A stretch of DNA of 18,439 nt from Chloroflexota bacterium (GTDB lineage: Bacteria > Chloroflexota > Limnocylindria > Limnocylindrales > CSP1-4). The stretch is taken from assembly GCA_021789355.1 (NCBI GenBank), contig JAJYJR010000039.1, forward strand, positions 1 through 18,439, in the 5' to 3' direction. Below the pieces are notes generated by a model. That model saw nothing but the letters and a program-made list of their open reading frames with translations, was not told the origin of the DNA and searched no databases. Within the stretch, counting starts at the first letter, position 1. The number at the start of each line of letters is the position of its first letter. This document shows, piece after piece, positions 6,986 to 13,849 of the stretch. Made by a program: the position numbers and the translations under genes.

Positions 6986-7866
6986 CGCTCCTCCTCAGCC
7001 TCCGCCACGACGGTGACCCCGAGAAGGCGCCGCAGGAATCTCAGACCGTCGGTCGCGATCGCATCCTGGCTGCGCTCGAGGGGCCGCCAGATGGACGCGG
7101 CGGTGGCGATCGTCTGGTTCTCCGCGGTGAACGACTCGATGCAGACCGGGCCACGGTACCCGACGTCGGAGAGGGCGGCCACGACCGCCCGCCAGTCGAT
7201 GTGGTCGTTGCCCGGCGCCCCCCTGTCGTTGCCGCATACCTGAACGTGCGCCAACCACCGGCCGGCCGATCTTATCGCCGCGCCGATGTCCTTCTCCTCG
7301 ATATTCATGTGAAACGTGTCGACCTGGATCCCGCAGCCCGGCGAGTCGACCGCCTCGACGACCTCGAGGGCCTGCTCGACGGTGTTGATGAGACTGGTCT
7401 CGTATCGGTTGAGCGGCTCGATCGCGAGTGTGACGCCCGCTTTGGCGGCCGCGTCGGCAGGATCACGGAGTGCCTCGGCCAAGCGCGCGACGGTCGCACG
7501 GCGCTCGCCGGGCCCGAGGTGCCAGGTGCGTCCGACCGGTGCGTAGATCGGACCCCCGACGATGCCGGCACCGACACGCGCGGCCAGACGCACACAATCA
7601 CGCAGGTACGCCTGCGTGGTGGCAACAGTTCCGCGGTCCTCGCAGACCAGATCCCTGGTCGCGGGCATGACTGCGCAGGTCGTCGCTCCGAGCCCGAGGC
7701 CGCCGAGGATCTCGGCGGCTAGACCTGGGTCCCAGTCGCCCGGATCCTCGATGGGCAGCTCGACGACGTCGAAGCCCCAGGCGCGGATTCGCGGAGCGAG
7801 GACGGCAAGGCGCTCGTCGGTCAACGGAGACGTCCAAATCCAGGTGTTGGCTCCGATGGCGTTCAA
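6982..7866 (-). CDS. D-psicose/D-tagatose 3-epimerase-like TIM-barrel protein, copy 2
   Basis: 294 residues if started at TTG 7866. That start forms a TTGA overlap with the preceding stop and gives the family N-terminus (MNAIGANTWIWTSPLTDE). The frame is open to 7983, but the extra 39 residues look non-native. Against ketose 3-epimerases the ligands fall at E150 (IEPLNRYET), D183 (QVDTFHMNIEE) and E244 (IESF). Substrate-binding H186 and R215 are also kept, the same numbering as in the Agrobacterium D-psicose epimerase as I recall it. The third metal ligand, His209, appears as Gln (AHVQVCGNDRG). The protein probably epimerises C3 of a ketose or acts on a 3-keto sugar. It is coupled to the downstream isomerase by ATGA. 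Confidence 0.87.
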   Translation of the reverse strand: MNAIGANTWIWTSPLTDERLAVLAPRIRAWGFDVVELPIEDPGDWDPGLAAEILGGLGLGATTCAVMPATRDLVCEDRGTVATTQAYLRDCVRLAARVGAGIVGGPIYAPVGRTWHLGPGERRATVARLAEALRDPADAAAKAGVTLAIEPLNRYETSLINTVEQALEVVEAVDSPGCGIQVDTFHMNIEEKDIGAAIRSAGRWLAHVQVCGNDRGAPGNDHIDWRAVVAALSDVGYRGPVCIESFTAENQTIATAASIWRPLERSQDAIATDGLRFLRRLLGVTVVAEAEEER

Positions 7867-8246
7867 TTTGCGGCGTCCGAGTATCTGGAGACAAGGCGCA
7901 GCCAAGGAGCCCGACCCCCGGTTGGCCGCTCTCGGCGCCCCTTCTCGTCGATAATCGACACCGGTGGCATGTCCGGGTTGCACAAGTAGTCACCGGCGAT
8001 GCCCGTTACCGGGCCTGCTTCCACGCGGCCGCGATCACACGCGGAGAACCCGTCGCTGCGGGGATACACGTCGCCATCGACACGGGGGGGCTCTGCCGCC
8101 TCGACAGCCGCCGAAACCGACTCGAGCGGCCCCGGCCGCAGGATCCCCGATCCGTCGCCGAGCACCTCGCGCACCCGCTTGGTCTGGTGGACCACCTCAG
8201 GGCCGTTATTCGAGCGGAAGTGCAGCTGAACGAGACGGGCCTTCAT
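7863..8246 (-). CDS. Small protein of unknown function in the sugar operon (possible truncated remnant)
   Basis: 127 residues from ATG 8246, six bases after the stop of the preceding isomerase, and ending in a TTGA overlap with the next gene. Third codon positions are mostly G/C, as in the neighbours, so it is probably translated. The opening MKARLVQLHFRSNNGPEVV followed by a helical stretch faintly recalls the N-terminus of L-fucose/L-arabinose-isomerase-like proteins that travel with such operons. After about residue 55 that resemblance is lost, and the rest (VDGDVYPRSDGF, GIAGDYLCNPDMPP) is not recognised. It could be a truncated or fused remnant kept because translation through it couples the flanking genes. 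No signal peptide, helix-turn-helix or membrane segment is seen. Confidence 0.5.
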   Translation of the reverse strand: MKARLVQLHFRSNNGPEVVHQTKRVREVLGDGSGILRPGPLESVSAAVEAAEPPRVDGDVYPRSDGFSACDRGRVEAGPVTGIAGDYLCNPDMPPVSIIDEKGRRERPTGGRAPWLRLVSRYSDAAN

Positions 8247-8252
8247 TCGTGG

Positions 8253-9104
8253 CTACTTCTTCTTCCTGCCGCGCCGCTCGATCAAGGGGCCGAGGAAGGC
8301 CCTGCTCCGCTCGGCCTGGTCGATCGTCCCGCACTCGACACTGAGCGTGATGTCGCGGTCGAGTGGGTCGAGCAGATCTAGCACCCGCTCCCAGTCGACG
8401 ACCCCGTCGCCACAGGCGCAGCCGACCGGCGTGCCCGTCACTTTCCCACGCTCGCGTTCGCTGTGCTCGATCGAGATGTCCTTCGCGTGCACGTGATAGA
8501 CACGTTCAGCCACGCGCCCCAGCGCTTCGTATGGGTCCTCGGCCGCGGCGAGATATGCGTTACCGGTGTCCCAGTTCACCTGAATCCACGGAGACGCAAC
8601 AAGATCGACAATCCGCAGCAGCCCGTCCGACGTCTTCGTGTAGATCCCGTGCGGCTCGATGCAAATGTAGACCCCATGACGGGCCGCGACGAGCTGGGCC
8701 TTCTCCAGTGTGTAGCGCATCACCTCATGCGCATGCGCGTCGTTCATCCAGTCGGGCTTGATCATTTCGTCTGTGTTCACGAAGCGCGCGCCTACCTGGT
8801 CAGCAAGCACGATCGCGTGCGTCAGTCTAGGTACCGCGGCTTCCGGTTTCATGAGAGGACTATGGCCACTGATGCTGGAAACACCCACGCCGTATCGGCT
8901 GCAGATGTCACGCATCAGGAGAGGGTCCTCCTCCATCGAGAAAGAGTGAAAGTAGTGCACTTCGCTCAGAAGTTCCCAACCGGTGTGCACCATCGGCTCG
9001 ACCCAGCGATATCCGAGCTCGGACGCGATCTGAACGCCATCCTCGAAGCTCTTGTCGGCGCTGCGGACGAACTCCATGTTCACGGCGAGTCGGTAGGTCG
9101 CCAT
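8253..9104 (-). CDS. TIM-barrel sugar (phosphate) isomerase/epimerase, copy 1
   Basis: 283 residues from ATG 9104, with GGAGGA at 9111-9116. The AP-endonuclease-2-like barrel has predicted metal ligands E150 (ICIEPHGIYT), D179 (VNWDTGNAYL), H206 (YHVHAKDI) and E257 (LSVECG). The C-terminus is a basic tail (RRGRKKK). Proteins of this kind isomerise or epimerise sugars, inositol derivatives or 3-keto glycosides, and some act as lyases on the latter. It is the first enzyme gene after the transporter genes and is separated from the binding-protein gene by the strong hairpin at 9120-9161. It differs clearly from the other two barrel proteins in the operon, so the three are not recent duplicates. 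Confidence 0.88.
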   Translation of the reverse strand: MATYRLAVNMEFVRSADKSFEDGVQIASELGYRWVEPMVHTGWELLSEVHYFHSFSMEEDPLLMRDICSRYGVGVSSISGHSPLMKPEAAVPRLTHAIVLADQVGARFVNTDEMIKPDWMNDAHAHEVMRYTLEKAQLVAARHGVYICIEPHGIYTKTSDGLLRIVDLVASPWIQVNWDTGNAYLAAAEDPYEALGRVAERVYHVHAKDISIEHSERERGKVTGTPVGCACGDGVVDWERVLDLLDPLDRDITLSVECGTIDQAERSRAFLGPLIERRGRKKK

Positions 9105-9119
9105 CTGCCGTCCTCCAAT

Positions 9120-9161
9120 GACCGCAGGAGAGGCCTGGCTCAGAAGGCCTCTCCTGCGGTC
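9120..9161 (-). terminator. Perfect 17-bp intercistronic hairpin (attenuator or mRNA stabiliser)
   Basis: The arm GACCGCAGGAGAGGCCT (9120-9136) and its exact complement (9145-9161) flank an 8-nt loop. It lies 23 nt after the stop of the binding-protein gene and just before the ribosome site of the next gene, on the transcribed strand of the operon. There is no U-run after the minus-strand copy, so partial termination or protection of the upstream mRNA from 3' exonucleases is more likely than full termination. Such an element would keep the binding protein more abundant than the enzymes. Confidence 0.8.
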
Positions 9162-9184
9162 GCCCCTTAGCCGGTGTTCCGGTG

Positions 9185-10378
9185 CTAGGCCGGCGGATTC
9201 TGGACTGGCTGTGGCAAGGGAGCCGCCATGAACTTGGCGACCTGGGTCGGATCTGTATAGAATTCCCAGCCGACCGCGTCGCTCATGTTCGCTTTGGTCA
9301 CGAAGGTTGTGTACGAATAGTAGAGCTTGCCTCCGCTGATTTGATGGTTCAAGTAGGCGTCGATGAGGCGAATCGAATAGAGACCCTCAAGGGACGGTGA
9401 GCAGGTGTCGTCTGCCTTCAACCATCCGGCCTGCACCCCGGCGAGACCATACGGAGCGCCATTCATCGATACCAAGGTGACCTGCTGATCCTTGTGCGCC
9501 GCGACCAGCGCCGTGTGCACACCGACCGCCATGTCGTCATTCTCGGCGTAGATCACGCTCAGATCCGGGTATTTCGCGAGAATGTTCTGCGCGGCCGTGT
9601 ATGCCTGTGGCCGGAGCCAATTGCCGGTCTGTGTTGCGACGTACTCGAGCTTCCCGCCCGCGCACGACATCGGCGGCTGGCCGTTGACAAGGTTTCCGCT
9701 GCAGCCCAGACCTTGCAGGAACCCGGTCCGGTAGCCTTCGGCGTCACCGCGCCCCAGTTGGCCCGTGATGATCGCGACCTTGCCGGTGGCGTTCTGCTTC
9801 ACCCAAGTGCCGTCGGCGGCGCCGTACGGCTGGAGGTTGACCTGCTCGAACCCGATAACGTTCGGATCGTTGATGTACTGGGACGAGTACCCGTACATGA
9901 GGAAGATCGGGATGCCCGCCTTGCCAGCGGCGGCGATGGACGCGGTCTCTGTCGCGAGGCCGACCGAGTACCCATCGATCGCCTTCACGCCCGCCGCGAC
10001 CGCATTCTGGACGTTGGCGAGCTCAACCGACGGACTGATGTTCGGGTTCGGGTAGGCCTTGACGGTGTAGCCGAGCGCCTGCGCGGCCGCCATTGCCCCC
10101 TTCAAGCCGTACTGATAGTAGAGATCTGGACCGGAGAGCAAGAACGCGATCGTGCCCTTACTACCCGCTGCCGCTGCGCTGGCGGCCGGTGCCGCTGCGC
10201 TGGCGGCCGGTGCCGCTGCGCTGGCGGCCGGTGCCGCTGCGCTGGCGGCCGGTGCCGCTGCGCTGGCGGCCGGTGCCGCTGCGCTGGCGGCCGGTGCCGC
10301 CGTGCTGGCGGAGCCAGAACAACCGGCCAGCATTGCTACAGTCACAAGCGCAATGCTGATCTTGACGTACCTTGACAT
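9185..10378 (-). CDS. Sugar ABC transporter substrate-binding lipoprotein (ribose/xylose type)
   Basis: 397 residues from ATG 10378 behind AAGGAGGAG. A signal peptide ends in a lipobox LAGC with Cys20 as the lipidated residue, so the protein is anchored on the outer face of the cytoplasmic membrane. Residues ~25-72 are a linker made of tandem AAPAASA heptads. The folded domain starts near GTIAFLLSGPDLYYQYG and is a two-lobed periplasmic-binding-protein fold of the RbsB class (Peripla_BP_4). Typical pieces are YGLKGAMAAAQALGY, VAIITGQLGRGDAEGYRTGF and VIYAENDDMAVGVHTAL. It delivers a sugar or related polyol to the permease and ATPase encoded upstream. The ligand cannot be told from sequence. 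It lies 123 nt after the permease gene with its own strong ribosome site. Confidence 0.93.
   Translation of the reverse strand: MSRYVKISIALVTVAMLAGCSGSASTAAPAASAAAPAASAAAPAASAAAPAASAAAPAASAAAPAASAAAAGSKGTIAFLLSGPDLYYQYGLKGAMAAAQALGYTVKAYPNPNISPSVELANVQNAVAAGVKAIDGYSVGLATETASIAAAGKAGIPIFLMYGYSSQYINDPNVIGFEQVNLQPYGAADGTWVKQNATGKVAIITGQLGRGDAEGYRTGFLQGLGCSGNLVNGQPPMSCAGGKLEYVATQTGNWLRPQAYTAAQNILAKYPDLSVIYAENDDMAVGVHTALVAAHKDQQVTLVSMNGAPYGLAGVQAGWLKADDTCSPSLEGLYSIRLIDAYLNHQISGGKLYYSYTTFVTKANMSDAVGWEFYTDPTQVAKFMAAPLPQPVQNPPA
10170..10312 (-). repeat. Six exact 21-bp tandem repeats encoding the lipoprotein linker
   Basis: Six perfect 21-bp units (10170-10190, then every 21 bp to 10295) and a seventh degenerate partial unit (to ~10312) encode the heptad AAPAASA. 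The unit length is a multiple of three, so gain or loss of copies would change only the tether length. Identity at the DNA level, including third positions, indicates recent expansion by slippage or recombination. Confidence 0.92.
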
Positions 10379-10411
10379 TCCTCCTCCTTACCCGAGGACC
10401 CCAATCACATG

Positions 10412-10493
10412 GCCCCCCAGATCACGCTCTCGCATTCACTATCGCGCCGCACCTCCTCATCTGCCGGCTCACATCCGGCCGCCCCCCAGATCA
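10412..10493. repeat. 13-bp direct repeat in the permease-binding protein gap
   Basis: GCCCCCCAGATCA occurs at 10412-10424 and again at 10481-10493, 69 bp apart, in the 123-nt gap between the permease and binding-protein genes. On the transcribed strand each copy is TGATCTGGGGGGC. The gap also has a small GCCGG...CCGGC hairpin. The function is unknown: it could be a regulator site for an internal promoter, or remnants of a duplication. Confidence 0.5.
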
Positions 10494-10501
10494 TTGCGCA
10501 G

Positions 10502-11545
10502 TCACGCCACTCGGTCCGACCTTGTCACCATCACCGCGATGATGATGATGATGCCAAGTGCGATCTGTTGGATATTGCTGCCCAAACCGGCAAACACAAT
10601 TGCGTTTTGCACGATGCCCCACAGCGCAACACCTTGCAGTGACCGTAAAGCGCCGCCCCGCCCGCCAAACAGCGCCGTGCCGCCGATCACCGCGCATGCA
10701 ATCGACTCCAGCTCAAAGTTCTGCGCCAGGTTAAACGACGCCTCGTTGATTTGTCCCGCAAGTACCATGCCGGTAACGCCCACCAGAGCGCCCATCATCG
10801 TGTAGAGATATATCTTCGTCCGCTTGACCGGGATGCCTGACAAATAGGCGGCCTGTTCATTTCCGCCAATCGCATATGTGTTCCGACCAAGCGGTGTCCA
10901 GCGCAGAAACGCATACGCCATGATCACAACAATGACCATCGGCAGTGCCACCGCGGGCAATCCGAAGAACGGGGGATATGACGGCAGGTTGCCGCCGAAC
11001 GCCGTGTAGAGCCCCTTCATGTCGTTCACCGGGGCGCCTCCCGTCAACTGAGTGTCTACGCCGAACAGGAGGATCGACATGCCGAGCGTGATGATGAAGG
11101 GGTGTGCGCGGTTCTGAGCGGCCAGCACACCGTTGACAAAGCCAACAGCAGTCGCCCCTCCAACGCCGGCCAAGATACAGAGCCAGAGCGGATACCCGTT
11201 CGTAAGGAGCAGGCCGGTGACGATGCTTGAGAACGCGATGTTGTAGCCGACCGAGAGATCGAGGCCTGCAGAGATCAGCAGGATCGCTTGCCCCATCGTG
11301 ACTATCCCAAGTGGCGCGATCTGGCTCAGGATGTTCTCGAAATTGCCAACAGTCAGGTAGCGGCTCGAAGTCGAGGCGGTGACAACGACGAGCAGGCCCA
11401 TGACTGCGATCGGCCAAGCCGTCAAGATGTCCGAGTTGCGCAACCAGGCTCGCACACGCCGGCCCCTCCACGAGCCGCGGGTGGAGTCTGGTTGCAGCGT
11501 GGAGCTGGCGGTGCCCGGAAGGTCAGTCGGTGCCGGTGCGCTCAC
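10502..11545 (-). CDS. Sugar ABC transporter permease (RbsC-like, BPD_transp_2)
   Basis: 347 residues from ATG 11545, overlapping the ATPase stop as ATGA. After a polar ~40-residue N-terminus there are about 8-10 hydrophobic segments (for example AWPIAVMGLLVVVTAS, IIVTGLL-type helices, and the final ALGIIIIIAVMV). The family signature around GQAILLISAGLDLSVG and the cytoplasmic coupling region RWTPLGRNTYAIGGNEQAAYLSGI are clear. This is the usual length for ribose-class permeases, which form a homodimeric channel with the two-domain ATPase. Translational coupling to the ATPase gene fits complex assembly. The base composition looks a little less GC-rich than the flanking IS region. Confidence 0.95.
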   Translation of the reverse strand: MSAPAPTDLPGTASSTLQPDSTRGSWRGRRVRAWLRNSDILTAWPIAVMGLLVVVTASTSSRYLTVGNFENILSQIAPLGIVTMGQAILLISAGLDLSVGYNIAFSSIVTGLLLTNGYPLWLCILAGVGGATAVGFVNGVLAAQNRAHPFIITLGMSILLFGVDTQLTGGAPVNDMKGLYTAFGGNLPSYPPFFGLPAVALPMVIVVIMAYAFLRWTPLGRNTYAIGGNEQAAYLSGIPVKRTKIYLYTMMGALVGVTGMVLAGQINEASFNLAQNFELESIACAVIGGTALFGGRGGALRSLQGVALWGIVQNAIVFAGLGSNIQQIALGIIIIIAVMVTRSDRVA

Positions 11546-13119
11546 GATGCACGTCCCTTGGCCGAGCCGACCGTCAGGTCGAGGATCGCCGCATAGCTCG
11601 TGTTCTTCGGAGCGATATCGGCAATCACGCGGCCCCCGCGCAATGCGACGACGCGATCCACGAACTCCAGCAGGTCCCGAATGTCGGTCGAGATGACCAG
11701 AATTGCCTGTCCCGCGGCGGCCAAACCGCGGATGATCCGGTGAATCTCAGCTTTAGAGTGCACATCCACAGCCTGGGTTGGCTCCTCAAGTACGAGCACG
11801 TGCGAATGGGCCGCCAGCGCCTTCGCGATGAGCACCTTCTGCTGATTGCCACCGCTCAGGGTCTTTACAGGCGTGTCGATCGACGGGACGACGATGTTGA
11901 GGGTCTGCACGAAGCCGCGCGCGATGTCCCCCTCTCGCTTCAGAGAGAGGACGCCGAGACGGGTGATCGACGGCAGGTCGACGAGCGTGATGTTGCTCGC
12001 AACCGAAAGGACCGGGACCAAGCCTGCTCTGCTGGGGTCCTCCGGGACCATGAAGAGCCCACGGCGGATCGCGTGCTGTGGTCCGGTGGGCTCATACGGC
12101 TCGCCCGTCAGCAGCAACCGGCCCGAGCGCGGCCTGTCCAGCCCGAACAGAACTCGCGCGATCTCGTGACCGCCAGCTCCGATCACGCCGGTGACGCCCA
12201 CGACCTCGCCTTCGCGCACCGAGACGTTCACATCGTGCAGGAGCCCAGTGCTGACATGCTCGATCTCCAGCGCGACCGCCTGACCGTTTCCGCCCAGCTG
12301 GGGCCCTCCCGCTTCGGACCGCCCCTCGAGCCGCCGCCCGGCCATCAGCGTCACGACCTCGCCCTGGCTGAGCTCCGCCGCCGGCCGCGTCATGACGAGC
12401 TTGCCGTCACGCAGGACGGTGACCCGGTCCGCGAGCTGGAAGACCTCTTCGAGGTTGTGGGACACGTACAGAACGCCGGTGCCCTCGTGCTTGAGGTCGT
12501 CGATGAGAGCGAACAGCTGCTCGATCCGGCCGGCATCCAACGCCGCCGTCGGCTCGTCCAGGACGAGCAGCTTCGCCCTCCGAAATAGGGCTTTCGCGAT
12601 GGCCACCAAGTGCTGCTCCGGCGTTGCGAGTCGCGCTACGGCAACCTCGGGGTCAATGTCAAGCCTGAAGCGAGCGAGCAATGCGCGGGTGAGCTCATTC
12701 GCCTGGCGTCGATCGATGGCGATTCCCCTGGCCGTCGGCAGCTGCCCTAAGAGGACGTTCTCAGCGACGGACAGCCAAGGCACCAGCTGAGAGCGTTGAT
12801 GGACGACTGCAATGCCGCGGCTGTAGGCGTCGTGCGGGGAGTAGGTGCCGACGATCTGGCCGTCAAACACCATGCGCCCCCGGTCCGGGGGGTGAACACC
12901 CGAAATGCATTTGACGAGGGTCGACTTCCCCGCACCGTTCTGTCCGATAAGGGCATGGACCTCGCCGGCAGCCACTGACAGGCTGACATCGTCGAGGGCC
13001 TGAACGCCCGAGAAGTGCTTGCTCAGCCCCTCGATCTCTAGCAGGTGCGTGCTGGACAGGGTCTGTCCGGTCCCGTCAGTCACGGACCTCAACCTCGTGG
13101 ACGGCTCGCTCAGTCGCAC
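11542..13119 (-). CDS. Sugar ABC transporter ATP-binding protein with two NBDs (RbsA/MglA-like)
   Basis: Up to 525 residues from GTG 13119. Another GTG at 13083 (36 bases later) is equally possible because neither has a good ribosome site, and the domain begins only at about residue 26. NBD1 has Walker A GQNGAGKST (59-67), a divergent signature LATPEQ (164-169) and Walker B LLVLDEPTAALD. NBD2 has the degenerate Walker A GVIGAGGHE usual in this family, a canonical signature LSGGNQQKV and Walker B VLVLEEPTQAVD, with Glu in place of the usual Asp before the catalytic Glu. The protein powers sugar import with the permease encoded next. It is the first gene of the minus-strand operon. Having one canonical Walker A and one canonical signature is normal for this class. 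Confidence 0.94.
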   Translation of the reverse strand: MRLSEPSTRLRSVTDGTGQTLSSTHLLEIEGLSKHFSGVQALDDVSLSVAAGEVHALIGQNGAGKSTLVKCISGVHPPDRGRMVFDGQIVGTYSPHDAYSRGIAVVHQRSQLVPWLSVAENVLLGQLPTARGIAIDRRQANELTRALLARFRLDIDPEVAVARLATPEQHLVAIAKALFRRAKLLVLDEPTAALDAGRIEQLFALIDDLKHEGTGVLYVSHNLEEVFQLADRVTVLRDGKLVMTRPAAELSQGEVVTLMAGRRLEGRSEAGGPQLGGNGQAVALEIEHVSTGLLHDVNVSVREGEVVGVTGVIGAGGHEIARVLFGLDRPRSGRLLLTGEPYEPTGPQHAIRRGLFMVPEDPSRAGLVPVLSVASNITLVDLPSITRLGVLSLKREGDIARGFVQTLNIVVPSIDTPVKTLSGGNQQKVLIAKALAAHSHVLVLEEPTQAVDVHSKAEIHRIIRGLAAAGQAILVISTDIRDLLEFVDRVVALRGGRVIADIAPKNTSYAAILDLTVGSAKGRAS

Positions 13120-13768
13120 GCCCGACGGCGCCCGGAGACGGCACCGAATAGGTGGAGCGGCAACGTGCCCGGTCCGCCATGGGGTCCGAAGGCAGCATTG
13201 TCGTCAGTGGGGGCCGGAGGCGAGCGGGCTCCGCTTTCATCCCTTCGACGCTCCAGGGTTGGCTGCCTCTGGGTTTGCTGCGAGTCGCCGCCCTGCCCAG
13301 ATGCGTACGAGCAGGGACCCGCCAAGCCGGCAGACATCCCGCGCGGCGGAGCCGACGTGGACGCGCTTGGGGCTCATGCGCCCGTGCCAAAGCACAGGCG
13401 ACGCGTGCCAGGCTGCTGGTGCACCTGAGCCTCCTCAGTCGAACAGCATGGTCGAACGGTCAGCGTACGCAGAGAAAACCTTTACCGTGCGATCCTAGCG
13501 TAGCAGGTCAAGTGTCGGTGCGCCTCCATGCGGGCCGGCGCGCGAGGCGAGCTGCCTTTGTCGATCCCTCGCCGGCCCCACCTGTCCAGTGGCTGATGGC
13601 CGGTGCCAAGGGATCGTGGCTGGCGATTGCAGCACTCACAGGGTGATCGGATCAGGCCTGCCATTGCGATGACGCTGGCGAACGGGTGGAGAGCTCCCCA
13701 CTGAACCGGTGGGAGTCTGCTTGACCTGCCTTGTCCACGTGGGCGTTGGGCGGCCGCGGACGCATACC

Positions 13769-13781
13769 GGGTTGACAACCC
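13769..13781 (+). promoter_or_regulatory. TTGACA -35 box inside a perfect palindrome, rightward promoter
   Basis: TTGACA at 13772-13777 is a perfect -35 hexamer. It is embedded in GGGTTG-A-CAACCC, a 13-bp perfect inverted repeat, so a dimeric regulator bound here would block polymerase. A -10 box is weak (around CAGTGT 13796-13801). Distance to the ALDH start at 13850 is right for a promoter with a ~40-nt leader. Confidence 0.5.
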
Positions 13782-13804
13782 AGCCCGCTCCGGCGCAGTG
13801 TGTA

Positions 13805-13816
13805 GCAAACGGTTGC
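13805..13816 (+). promoter_or_regulatory. LacI-family-like operator
   Basis: GCAAACGGTTGC is a 12-bp near-palindrome (10 of 12 positions symmetrical) with the central CG typical of LacI/GalR-family operators. It lies at or just after the predicted transcription start of the aldehyde dehydrogenase operon, 33 bp before its start codon, where repression would be effective. A LacI-type regulator remnant lies at the right edge of the window. Confidence 0.45.
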
Positions 13817-13849
13817 AGGGGGGCGGAGCAGCACTGAAAGGGAAGACCG

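Larger units (their letters stand above)
13120..13849. promoter_or_regulatory. Divergent intergenic region between the two sugar operons
   Basis: About 730 bp separate the ABC operon (leftward) from the aldehyde dehydrogenase operon (rightward). The frames inside have no ribosome sites or family features, and I take none as a gene. Candidate signals are a near-consensus TTGACA with palindromes at 13769-13816 (listed separately), TGATCGGATCA at 13644-13654, and a hairpin with arms CTCCCCAC (13694-13701) and GTGGGAG (13709-13715). For the leftward operon, TTGACC is visible on the minus strand near 13506-13511. A GAGGAGG-led 16-codon frame (13424 to 13374) lies in the presumed leader. The leftward promoter is not resolved. 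Confidence 0.5.

Noticed and set aside
10170..10312. Short regular repeats considered as a CRISPR-like array
   Set aside because: The units are contiguous with no spacers and encode a lipoprotein linker in frame.
10152..10805. 217-codon plus-strand frame across the repeat region
   Set aside because: Its Ala/Gly repeat is the reverse reading of the lipoprotein linker; the minus-strand gene has a signal peptide, lipobox and binding-protein fold.
13152..13646. 164-codon plus-strand frame and others in the divergent intergenic region
   Set aside because: Arg/Ala-rich composition without domains or ribosome sites; several overlapping frames on both strands are equally long, as expected for GC-rich noncoding DNA.
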